Positions 1 through 4,831 of a stretch of 5,993 nt of DNA are shown one piece after another. The first letter of the stretch is position 1. Every line of letters begins with the position of its first letter. The notes beneath the pieces are model-generated. The model did not search any database, had not been told where the DNA came from, and saw nothing but the letters and a program-made list of their open reading frames with translations. Position numbers and translations under genes: made by a program. Source of the stretch: Acidobacterium sp. (GTDB lineage Bacteria > Acidobacteriota > Terriglobia > Terriglobales > Acidobacteriaceae); assembly GCA_003152595.1 (NCBI GenBank), contig PMAM01000321.1:826-6818 (forward strand), in the 5' to 3' direction.

Positions 1-21
1 CCTGCTCCCTGCTCCCTGCTC
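1..21. repeat. Three tandem copies of a 7-bp repeat (CCTGCTC)
   Basis: Three perfect head-to-tail heptamers CCTGCTC occupy the left edge, so the array may continue outside the window. It ends 24 bp before the start codon of the flavin monooxygenase. Other spacers here hold heptad-period arrays of different sequence, so this looks like one member of a class of low-complexity pre-gene arrays. Function is unknown. Confidence 0.75.
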
Positions 22-45
22 CAAAAGGCTTACCCTGTAGCCAGC

Positions 46-1230
46 ATGCGCATCCTCATCTCCGGCGCCGGCGTGGCAGGTCCGACACTCGCCTGGTGGC
101 TGGCCCGCGACGGATTTACGCCCACACTGGTCGAATCCGCGCCGCGCCTGCGCACGGGCGGCTATGTCATCGATTTCTGGGGCCCCGGCTTCGAGATCGC
201 CAACCGTATGGGCATGTTGCCCAGCATTCGCCCACACGGCTACAGCGTGCGCGAGATTCGCGTCGTCGATGACCGCGGCCGAACCGCCGCCTCGCTTCCC
301 ACCCAGGCCTTCTTCAAAATGACCCGGGGCCAGTTCCTCAGCATCCCGCGCGGCGACCTCGCCGCCTGCATCTACACCGCCCTCGACGGCAAAGTCGAAA
401 CCCTGTTCGGCGACCGCGTCGTCCGTCTCGAGCAGTCCGGCTCCGGCGTCGATGTTGGCTTTGCCTCTCGCCCCGCTCGCCACTTCGATCTGGTCGTCGG
501 CTGCGACGGCCCGCACTCCGGCATCCGCCAGCTGGTCTACGGCGACGAGTCGCAGTTCGAGAAATACCTCGGCTTCAAGGTTGCGGCCTTTGAAGTCCGC
601 GGCTACGCGCCGCGCGATGAGCTTGTCTACATGATGCACACGGGCGTCGGCCGCCAGATCGCGAGGTTCTCCATGCGCGACGACCGCACCATGTTCCTGT
701 TCACGTTCAGAGACGAAGATCGATCCCTTCCTGCAACGCTCTCCGAGCAGAAAGCCCTCCTGCGCGACCAATTCGGCCGCATGGGCTGGGAGACGCCGCA
801 GATTCTCGATGCACTCGACCGGACTTCCGACCTCTACATCGACCGCGTCAGCCAGATCCACATGGGTCCCGCGCCGGGCTCGTGGTCCCGCGGCCGGGTC
901 ACCCTCCTCGGCGACGCCGCCTTCGCCGTTTCGATCCTCGCGGGCCAGGGAACCGCGCTCTCCATGATCGCCGCCTACATTCTCGCCGGCGAGCTGCGCC
1001 GCGCCGGCGGCGATTACACACGCGCCTTCGCGCAGTATCAACAGCGCTTCGGACCCTTCGTGCTCCGCAAGCAGAGGGCCGCGACGCGGCTGGCCGGCTT
1101 CTTCGCACCCCGCTCGCAGCTCGCGCTCTTTGCGCGTAACCAAGCGATGAACCTGATGAAAATCCCCTGGATCGCCAACCTCGCCATCCGCCGCGACCTC
1201 GCCGATCGCATCGAACTGCCGGACTACTGA
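46..1230 (+). CDS. FAD-dependent monooxygenase (aromatic hydroxylase / TetX-like group)
   Basis: A complete 394-residue flavoprotein of the class A monooxygenase family (FAD_binding_3 type), probably cytosolic, expected to use NAD(P)H and O2 to hydroxylate a small organic substrate. The N-terminus has the dinucleotide-binding GAGVAG at residues 7-12, with Glu30 at the end of strand 2 to hold the ADP ribose. The DG motif is VGCDGPHSGIR (151-161). The GD motif, LLGDAAFAVSILAGQGTALS (287-306), contacts the flavin ribityl chain and pyrophosphate. The length is normal and no motif is broken. The C-terminal stretch around 360-385 is helical and basic, as in the relatives annotated simply as FAD-binding monooxygenase. 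The substrate cannot be read from sequence; an antibiotic-modifying role like TetX is possible but unsupported. No Shine-Dalgarno precedes the ATG. A TACCCT hexamer at 31-36 could be a -10 giving a very short leader. The next gene lies 101 bp downstream behind a repeat array, so co-transcription is uncertain. Confidence 0.9.
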   Translation: MRILISGAGVAGPTLAWWLARDGFTPTLVESAPRLRTGGYVIDFWGPGFEIANRMGMLPSIRPHGYSVREIRVVDDRGRTAASLPTQAFFKMTRGQFLSIPRGDLAACIYTALDGKVETLFGDRVVRLEQSGSGVDVGFASRPARHFDLVVGCDGPHSGIRQLVYGDESQFEKYLGFKVAAFEVRGYAPRDELVYMMHTGVGRQIARFSMRDDRTMFLFTFRDEDRSLPATLSEQKALLRDQFGRMGWETPQILDALDRTSDLYIDRVSQIHMGPAPGSWSRGRVTLLGDAAFAVSILAGQGTALSMIAAYILAGELRRAGGDYTRAFAQYQQRFGPFVLRKQRAATRLAGFFAPRSQLALFARNQAMNLMKIPWIANLAIRRDLADRIELPDY

Positions 1231-1258
1231 GGAGCCCGCCCTCCCGCTCGCTTCTACG

Positions 1259-1311
1259 CTAACCGCTTCACCGCCGACCGGTTCTTCGCCGACCGCTTCA
1301 TCAGCTAACCT
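1259..1311. repeat. Degenerate 15-bp tandem repeat array (about 3.5 units)
   Basis: Units start at 1259, 1274, 1289 and 1305 (partial). The first is CTAACCGCTTCACCG, the second CCGACCGGTTCTTCG, and the third is one base longer. Each unit can be read as two heptamers plus one base. The same family recurs at 4717-4801 and 5712-5778. The array fills most of the gap between the monooxygenase stop and the Shine-Dalgarno of the dehydrogenase. Confidence 0.65.
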
Positions 1312-1320
1312 GCCTCCTGA

Positions 1321-1325
1321 AGGAG
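1321..1325 (+). promoter_or_regulatory. Shine-Dalgarno AGGAG of the short-chain dehydrogenase gene
   Basis: AGGAG sits 6 nt before the ATG at 1332 and fixes that start. It is immediately preceded by its reverse complement CTCCT (1314-1318) with only GA between, so a tight hairpin could partly mask the ribosome-binding site. Confidence 0.8.
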
Positions 1326-1331
1326 ACCCCC

Positions 1332-2096
1332 ATGCAGACCAGCGACAACACGATCCTCATCACCGGCGGCAGCTCCGGTATCGGCCGCGCCCTGGCAGAG
1401 GCCTTTCACAAGCTCGGCAACCAGGTCATTGTCGCCGGCCGCCGCAAGGCTCTGCTCGACGAAGTCACGGCAGCCAATCCTGGCATGGCCTCCGCAGTCC
1501 TCGACGTGGCCAGCCTCGACTCCCTCGCCCCCTTCGCCGCGGACCTCATCCGCCGCTTCCCCGCGCTCAACGTCCTCGTCAACAACGCCGGCATCATGAA
1601 GAATGAAAACCTCGCCGACGGCTCCGACAACACCGCCACCGCCGAAGACATCGTCACCACCAATCTGCTCTCCGTCTTCCGCCTCACCGCCGCCCTGCTC
1701 CCGCACTTCCGGAAGCAGCCTCGCTCCACGGTGATGACCGTCTCCTCCGGCCTGGCCTTCATGCCGCTGGCCGTCACGCCCACGTACTGCGCCACCAAAG
1801 CTGCGATTCACTCCTGGACGCAGTCCCTCCGCTATCAGCTGCGCAACACCTCGGTCGAAGTCCTTGAACTGGTCCCGCCCTACGTTCAGACCGAACTGCA
1901 GGGGCAGCGCCAGGCCACGGACCCCCGGGCCATGCCCCTCGCCGACTTCATTGCCGAGGTCATGGAGATCCTCAGCACCCAGCCCAACGCAAAGGAGATT
2001 CTGGTCCAGCGCGTCTACCCGCTCCGCTTTGCCGCGGAAAAGGGTCAGGCTGCCTATGACCCGTTCTTCACGACCCTCAACGACTCTATGCACTGA
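1332..2096 (+). CDS. Short-chain dehydrogenase/reductase, DltE-like (COG3967 type)
   Basis: A complete 254-residue classical SDR, an NAD(P)-dependent oxidoreductase with a Rossmann fold, presumably cytosolic. The cofactor loop TGGSSGIG is at residues 11-18. AGRR (35-38) after strand 2 places two arginines where they usually select NADPH. NNAG is at 84-87 and the structural Asn is N111. The catalytic Ser is in VSSG (137-140), and the Tyr/Lys pair YCATK is at 152-156. All catalytic residues are present. The opening around NTILITGGSSGIGRALAEAF and the ALNVLVNNAGIM stretch resemble the DltE-like group, whose historical link to D-alanylation of teichoic acids is weak. No dlt genes are here, so only a generic carbonyl or alcohol substrate can be inferred. 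The start is fixed by AGGAG six bases upstream. The preceding monooxygenase could supply a chemically related step, but the 101-bp gap holds a repeat array and an operon is not shown. Confidence 0.92.
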   Translation: MQTSDNTILITGGSSGIGRALAEAFHKLGNQVIVAGRRKALLDEVTAANPGMASAVLDVASLDSLAPFAADLIRRFPALNVLVNNAGIMKNENLADGSDNTATAEDIVTTNLLSVFRLTAALLPHFRKQPRSTVMTVSSGLAFMPLAVTPTYCATKAAIHSWTQSLRYQLRNTSVEVLELVPPYVQTELQGQRQATDPRAMPLADFIAEVMEILSTQPNAKEILVQRVYPLRFAAEKGQAAYDPFFTTLNDSMH

Positions 2097-2143
2097 AAGA
2101 TCCGGCCGGGCACCGTGCCATCTCACGCCATTTTCCGGGCGAT

Positions 2144-2159
2144 TGTGACGGGCATCACA
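2144..2159. promoter_or_regulatory. Crp/Fnr-family operator, TGTGA-N6-TCACA
   Basis: A perfect inverted repeat TGTGA-CGGGCA-TCACA matches the half-sites and spacing known for Crp of Escherichia coli and close to those of many Crp/Fnr relatives. Its centre lies between 2151 and 2152, which is 41.5 bp upstream of the ATG at 2193. If transcription starts at that ATG, this is the class II activator position. The downstream product has no DNA-binding domain, so the bound regulator must be encoded elsewhere. Confidence 0.65.
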
Positions 2160-2180
2160 TTCCTCCGCCGCCACGTAGAA

Positions 2181-2186
2181 GAGAAT
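2181..2186 (+). promoter_or_regulatory. Putative -10 element (GAGAAT) for a leaderless transcript
   Basis: GAGAAT matches TATAAT at four of six positions, including the key A at position 2 and T at position 6. It occupies -12 to -7 if the A of the ATG at 2193 is +1. A poor -35 would fit activator dependence on the TGTGA-N6-TCACA site. The match alone is weak; the support comes from its agreement with the operator spacing. Confidence 0.35.
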
Positions 2187-2192
2187 TCCGGA

Positions 2193-2648
2193 ATGGGCCC
2201 GACTGCCAATTCGATTCGACCGCCCGCCGTGGTTATGGTGCCGAAAGAATTCTCTGAACTAGCAGCCGAGTTGGACCGCGTGGCCTCGAATGTCTCCCTG
2301 CGTAAGGGCACGGCCCTCTTCCACTCCGGCGACCCACTTTCCGGGATCTTCGTCGTCCGCAAAGGCGCCGTCGTGATGTCGGTCGACAGCGAGAGCTCCA
2401 TTTACCCGCCGCGCAACCTCGGCCCGGGAGAAATCGCCGGCCTTCCGGCCACACTCACGGGCCACTACAGCCTCACGGCCAGGGTGGTCGAGGACTCAGA
2501 GCTGGGCTTCATTCCCGGACCCAGGGTCAGCGAAATACTCGAGTGCTCCCCCCGCCTCTGCCTGATCGCCATGCGCCTCATGAGTGAGGAAATCGCCCGC
2601 GTCCGCACCGCCCTGAAAGAAACTCCCCGCATCGCGCATCACGAATAG
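2193..2648 (+). CDS. Crp-like cyclic-nucleotide-binding-domain protein without a DNA-binding domain
   Basis: A 151-residue protein from the ATG at 2193. Residues 16-115 form a cNMP-binding (Crp/Fnr sensor) beta-roll: an N-terminal helix, LRKGTALFHSGDP (37-48), GIFVVRKGAVVM (51-62) and LGPGEIAGLPATLTG (76-90). A dimerisation-type helix (about 119-142) follows, then the chain stops. The winged helix that normally comes next is absent. No HTH remnant lies downstream, because the convergent sirtuin ends 14 bp away. The phosphate-binding cassette is atypical: where cAMP-binding Crp has Arg-Ser/Ala after the conserved Gly-Glu loop, this protein reads YSLTARV (92-98), with no Arg at the expected place. 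It may therefore bind another ligand, none, or act by dimerising with a partner. An in-frame GTG at 2115 would add 26 unconserved-looking residues but would put the operator-like palindrome inside the gene, so I prefer 2193. The SDR gene ends 96 bp upstream. Confidence 0.75.
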   Translation: MGPTANSIRPPAVVMVPKEFSELAAELDRVASNVSLRKGTALFHSGDPLSGIFVVRKGAVVMSVDSESSIYPPRNLGPGEIAGLPATLTGHYSLTARVVEDSELGFIPGPRVSEILECSPRLCLIAMRLMSEEIARVRTALKETPRIAHHE

Positions 2649-2662
2649 CCGTCATCTTCTGT

Positions 2663-3427
2663 CTATTCCCTGGTCCCTGTCTCTATCAGTCCCGGCAGCA
2701 CTTCCCCCGCATTCCCCAGCACCAGCCGCGCAAAGGCAGGCGCGTTCATCGGCTCTTCCGGCCCGATGTAATACTTCCGCACCCGCGGCCCAGCCCAGCG
2801 CACGAAATTCGCCGCCGGATACACTGCCCCCGACGTTCCCACCACCAGCATCACCGTCACCCGATCGATCTCCCGCTGGATCCGTGCCATCTCCAGCGGA
2901 ATCTCCCCGAACCACACGATGTGCGGCCGGATCCGCCCGCCGCACGCGCACCGCGCAATCGCCGCTGCCGTCTCGTACAGCGCCGCATCGCGAAACGGCG
3001 GCCGTTCGCAGCCCAGCCCGGACATCCCCGCGCCCAGGGCACTGTTCTCGCAGCGCGACATGAACAGCTCGCCATGCATGTGTACCACCCGTTTCGATCC
3101 GGCGCGCTCGTGCAGATCGTCCACGTTCTGCGTCACCAGAAAGAACCGCTCCCCCATCTTCTCCTCCAGTTCGGCCAGCGCCCGATGCGCCGGATTCGGC
3201 TGTGCCTGCCCCGCCCCCTTGCGCCGCTCGCTGTAGAAGCGCCACACCTGTCCCGCATCCGCCGCCCAGCCCTCCGGCGTGGCCACGTCTTCCACGCGAT
3301 GCCCTTCCCACAACCCGCCCTGATCGCGAAAGGTCTTCAGCCCGCTCTCCGCGCTCACGCCTGCGCCGGTCAGCACAAAGACACGATCCTCCGGCCCTAC
3401 CTGAATCGGCTCTTCCTGCCTGCCCAT
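2663..3427 (-). CDS. cobB: NAD-dependent protein deacylase, class III sirtuin (CobB/SIRT5-like)
   Basis: A complete 254-residue Sir2 protein that removes acyl groups from lysine side chains, consuming NAD+ and giving O-acyl-ADP-ribose and nicotinamide. NAD-binding GAGVSAESGLKTFR is at residues 21-34, TQNVDDLH at 99-106, and the catalytic His is H118 in HMHG. WFGE is at 172-175 and GTSGAVYPA at 197-205. Cys126, Cys140, Cys160 and Cys162 probably form the zinc site, with a CobB-like uneven spacing. Tyr65 and Arg68 in YSER form the Y-x-x-R pair that in SIRT5 and CobB binds the carboxylate of succinyl- or malonyl-lysine. Desuccinylase/demalonylase activity beside deacetylase is therefore inferred. 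Start: ATG at 3427 has GAGGA seven bases upstream; an in-frame GTG at 3445 would add six residues. The gene runs convergent with the cNMP-domain gene (14 bp between stops) and divergent from the cysteine-cluster gene. No terminator is visible in the 14-bp gap. Confidence 0.93.
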   Translation of the reverse strand: MGRQEEPIQVGPEDRVFVLTGAGVSAESGLKTFRDQGGLWEGHRVEDVATPEGWAADAGQVWRFYSERRKGAGQAQPNPAHRALAELEEKMGERFFLVTQNVDDLHERAGSKRVVHMHGELFMSRCENSALGAGMSGLGCERPPFRDAALYETAAAIARCACGGRIRPHIVWFGEIPLEMARIQREIDRVTVMLVVGTSGAVYPAANFVRWAGPRVRKYYIGPEEPMNAPAFARLVLGNAGEVLPGLIETGTRE

Positions 3428-3434
3428 CGCCCTG

Positions 3435-3439
3435 TCCTC
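3435..3439 (-). promoter_or_regulatory. Shine-Dalgarno GAGGA deciding the sirtuin start
   Basis: On the minus strand GAGGA lies 7 nt upstream of the ATG at 3427, ideal spacing. The alternative GTG at 3445 has AGGA about nine bases upstream, also tolerable, but with a weaker start codon. The GAGGA would then lie inside the coding sequence. Confidence 0.55.
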
Positions 3440-3447
3440 ATCCACTC

Positions 3448-3464
3448 GTAACCGTCCTGGTTAC
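3448..3464. promoter_or_regulatory. Inverted repeat GTAACC-N5-GGTTAC upstream of the sirtuin gene
   Basis: Perfect 6-bp arms GTAACC (3448-3453) and GGTTAC (3459-3464) flank GTCCT. The repeat lies just upstream of the sirtuin start on the minus strand. A third copy of GGTTAC is at 3513-3518 in the same divergent spacer. It could be an operator or a short hairpin in the sirtuin leader; no known regulator is recognised. Confidence 0.4.
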
Positions 3465-3482
3465 AATTGCGCCTGCCGCCAA

Positions 3483-3552
3483 AACTCTAATTCCTAAACT
3501 CTAAACTCTGTCGGTTACCGGCTACTGGCTACGGGCTACGGGCTCCACTATT
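3483..3552. repeat. Phased degenerate heptamer array (about ten 7-bp units)
   Basis: Reading from 3483 in steps of seven gives about ten consecutive units, without a register break, that mostly end in CTA, TTA or similar. There is an A-rich block (AACTCTA at 3483 and 3497, AACTCTG at 3504) and then a G-rich block (CCGGCTA 3518, CTGGCTA 3525, CGGGCTA 3532, CGGGCTC 3539). The last unit runs into the putative -10 of the cysteine-cluster gene. The array covers most of the divergent spacer. Function is unknown. Confidence 0.7.
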
Positions 3553-3554
3553 CT
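3549..3554 (+). promoter_or_regulatory. Putative -10 element (TATTCT) for a leaderless transcript
   Basis: TATTCT matches TATAAT at four of six positions and lies at -12 to -7 if transcription begins at the A of the ATG at 3561. No Shine-Dalgarno is present before that ATG, which fits a leaderless mRNA. Confidence 0.4.
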
Positions 3555-3560
3555 GATCCC

Positions 3561-4154
3561 ATGCTCCCTGCCGGCGACGCTCAGCTCGTCCAGATCGTCG
3601 ATTCCGCCGTTGCCGACGCCGCCCGCCGCTCCGGCTCCTGGCTGCTGTGCGCTCCCGGATGCACGCAGTGCTGCATCGGCGTCTTCCCCGTCTCGCAACT
3701 CGATGCCGCTCGCCTGCGCGAAGGCCTCGCCGCGCTCGACGCCGCCGATCCTCAACGCGCCGACGCGGTTCGCGGACGCGCGCGGCAATCCATCGCCCGC
3801 ATCGCTGCGGATTTCCCCGGCGATGCGACGACCGGCGCTCTCGACGAAGCTCGCGCCGAGATCATGGAAGATTTTGCCAACGACGAACCGTGTCCCGCGC
3901 TCGATCCTGCCACCGGCCGCTGCGATCTCTACGCCGCGCGGCCCATGACCTGCCGCATCTTTGGTCCGCCGCTGCGTGTGGAGGGTGGCGTCGGCGTCTG
4001 CGAGCTCTGCTACCACGGCGCGACGCCGGAACAGATCGCCGCCTGCGAACTCCGCCTCGACACGGACGACCTCGAATCCTCTGTCACCGCCGAGGCTGAG
4101 CACTCCGCGGGCCGCACCGGGAACACCATCGTGGCTTTCGCGCTGCTGGGCTGA
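3561..4154 (+). CDS. YkgJ-family cysteine-cluster protein (putative Zn/Fe chelating)
   Basis: A 197-residue protein with the CxxCxxCC-type cluster of the YkgJ family (PF03692, putative zinc- or iron-chelating domain). The first cluster is C30-x3-C34-x2-C37-C38. The second half of the site is C111 (in EPCPAL), C121 (GRCDLY) and C131 (in RPMTCRIFG), the typical PCPxL...C.lY..RP..C order. Further cysteines are C147, C150 and C162; C147-x2-C150 (VCELC) may add ligands. Between the clusters is an Ala/Arg-rich helical stretch (about 45-85). No signal peptide or membrane segment is seen, so a cytosolic metalloprotein of unknown function is likely. The family has no well-established reaction and none should be assumed here. 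There is no Shine-Dalgarno; TATTCT at -12 to -7 suggests the ATG is also the transcript start. The gene is divergent from the sirtuin, with an array of 7-bp units between them. Confidence 0.88.
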   Translation: MLPAGDAQLVQIVDSAVADAARRSGSWLLCAPGCTQCCIGVFPVSQLDAARLREGLAALDAADPQRADAVRGRARQSIARIAADFPGDATTGALDEARAEIMEDFANDEPCPALDPATGRCDLYAARPMTCRIFGPPLRVEGGVGVCELCYHGATPEQIAACELRLDTDDLESSVTAEAEHSAGRTGNTIVAFALLG

Positions 4155-4324
4155 GTACTACATACCCTTTTCATCCCCCACAAACCCCACCCTATGCGTT
4201 TTCGTGAGAAGATTTCTGCGCAACCCGTGCTCCCCGGCCGGGTTCCATCGGCTGTGCGGCAAGTTCTTAGACCATGAGCCGCATGCGGTGTTCAATCTAT
4301 CTCCGAAAGGAAAAATCCCACTCC
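4155..4324. other. 170-bp spacer with a 10-bp palindrome
   Basis: This stretch between the cysteine-cluster gene and the WXXGXW gene is less GC-rich at its left end and has no heptad array, unlike most spacers here. It holds a perfect palindrome CCGCATGCGG at 4279-4288, and the weaker arms AACCCG (4222-4227) and CGGGTT (4239-4244), which could pair. I see no convincing promoter or terminator and no gene. Confidence 0.5.
4306..4311 (+). promoter_or_regulatory. Ribosome-binding site AAAGGA of the WXXGXW gene
   Basis: AAAGGA is the only Shine-Dalgarno-like run before the ATG at 4325, but the 13-nt spacing is longer than ideal. It supports a start at 4325 over the upstream in-frame ATGs at 4274 and 4283, which would read through this site and bury the signal peptide. 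Confidence 0.5.
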
Positions 4325-4630
4325 ATGAAGAAGAATCTGCTGATCGTTGCCACGGCTGCACTCCTCAGCATCCCCTGCTTCTCCTCAGCATCTGCGCAGC
4401 ACATCTACGTCCGCATCGGCCCTCCGCCGGTCGTCGTCGAACATCCCGGCCGACGTCCTCATCCGGGTTGGGTCTGGGTTGGCGGTTATCACCGCTGGGA
4501 CGGCGCCCGCTATGTCTGGGTGCCCGGCAACTGGGTCGCGCCACCTCGCCCCCACGCTGAATGGGTTCCCGGCCACTGGCGCCATGAGGCTGGCGGCTGG
4601 TACTGGGTCGAAGGCCACTGGCGCGGTTAA
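4325..4630 (+). CDS. Small secreted WXXGXW-repeat protein
   Basis: A 101-residue exported protein. Residues 1-24 are a classic signal peptide: MKKN, a hydrophobic core LLIVATAALLSIP, and a cleavage context SASA-QH near 24/25. The mature part begins HIYVRIGPPPVVVEHPGRRP, then holds tandem WxxGxW-type units: WVWVGGYHRW (49-58), YVWVPGNW (63-70), EWVPGHW (79-85) and WYWVEGHW (92-99). This is the WXXGXW repeat (PF12779) of small periplasmic or outer-membrane-associated proteins often labelled YXWXPGXW or BcpO-related. Their biochemical function is not established. The Cys18 lies in the signal peptide but lacks a good lipobox ([LVI]-x-x-C followed by a small residue), so I do not call a lipoprotein. 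A strong intrinsic terminator follows 21 bp after the stop, so the gene probably forms the end of its own short transcript. Confidence 0.85.
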   Translation: MKKNLLIVATAALLSIPCFSSASAQHIYVRIGPPPVVVEHPGRRPHPGWVWVGGYHRWDGARYVWVPGNWVAPPRPHAEWVPGHWRHEAGGWYWVEGHWRG

Positions 4631-4651
4631 CGGACGCTCTTTCGCTCACAC

Positions 4652-4687
4652 ACCCGACCCTTTCCATTGTGAACAGGGTCGGGTTTT
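4652..4687 (+). terminator. Strong intrinsic terminator after the WXXGXW gene
   Basis: A perfect 10-bp stem, ACCCGACCCT (4652-4661) and AGGGTCGGGT (4675-4684), with a 13-nt loop is followed directly by T residues (TTTT at 4684-4687). It lies 21 bp downstream of the stop at 4630. It is the only clear rho-independent terminator in the window. Confidence 0.9.
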
Positions 4688-4716
4688 CCGTTTGAAGCTG
4701 CTCCTTTCGCTCTCCG

Positions 4717-4801
4717 CCAACCCTTTCTCGCTAACCACTTCTCGCCAGCCGCTATTTCGCTTCTCGCTGCCGGCTTCTTCCTTCCAGCTTCCTGCCAACC
4801 G
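4717..4801. repeat. Degenerate heptad (7/14/15-bp) repeat array
   Basis: Starting at 4717 the sequence reads in near-continuous heptamers with one single-base slip at about 4759. Examples are CTAACCACTTCTCG (4731-4744), CCAGCCGCTATTTCG (4745-4759) and CTTCTCG (4738 and 4760), then CTTC-type units to 4794 and CCAACCG at 4795. The motif CTAACC/CCAACC plus a CTTYTCG tail matches the arrays at 1259 and 5712. It ends about 30 bp before the enoyl-CoA hydratase start. Confidence 0.6.
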
Positions 4802-4831
4802 GCTGTACCCTGTCTCTGCGCGAGACTGCCC

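Noticed and set aside
1259..1311. CRISPR array interpretation of the tandem arrays
   Set aside because: Units are 7 or 15 bp, degenerate and directly abutting with no spacers; no cas genes are present.
2097..2143. Possible terminator after the SDR gene (GGCAC-C-GTGCC at 2109-2119)
   Set aside because: The loop would be one base and no T-run follows; it is not a credible intrinsic terminator.
1305..2174. 289-codon minus-strand open frame over the SDR gene
   Set aside because: Gly/Glu/Val/Asp-rich shadow with no family resemblance; the SDR motifs on the plus strand are complete.
2115..2192. GTG-initiated N-terminal extension of the cNMP-domain protein
   Set aside because: The 26 residues show no family similarity, there is no Shine-Dalgarno, and the extension would put a perfect Crp-type palindrome inside the gene.
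2921..3451. 176-codon plus-strand open frame over the sirtuin
   Set aside because: Arg/Pro/His-rich composition typical of an antisense shadow. The minus strand encodes all sirtuin motifs.
4274..4324. Upstream start for the WXXGXW protein
   Set aside because: It would add a charged stretch before the signal peptide and read through the ribosome-binding site AAAGGA.
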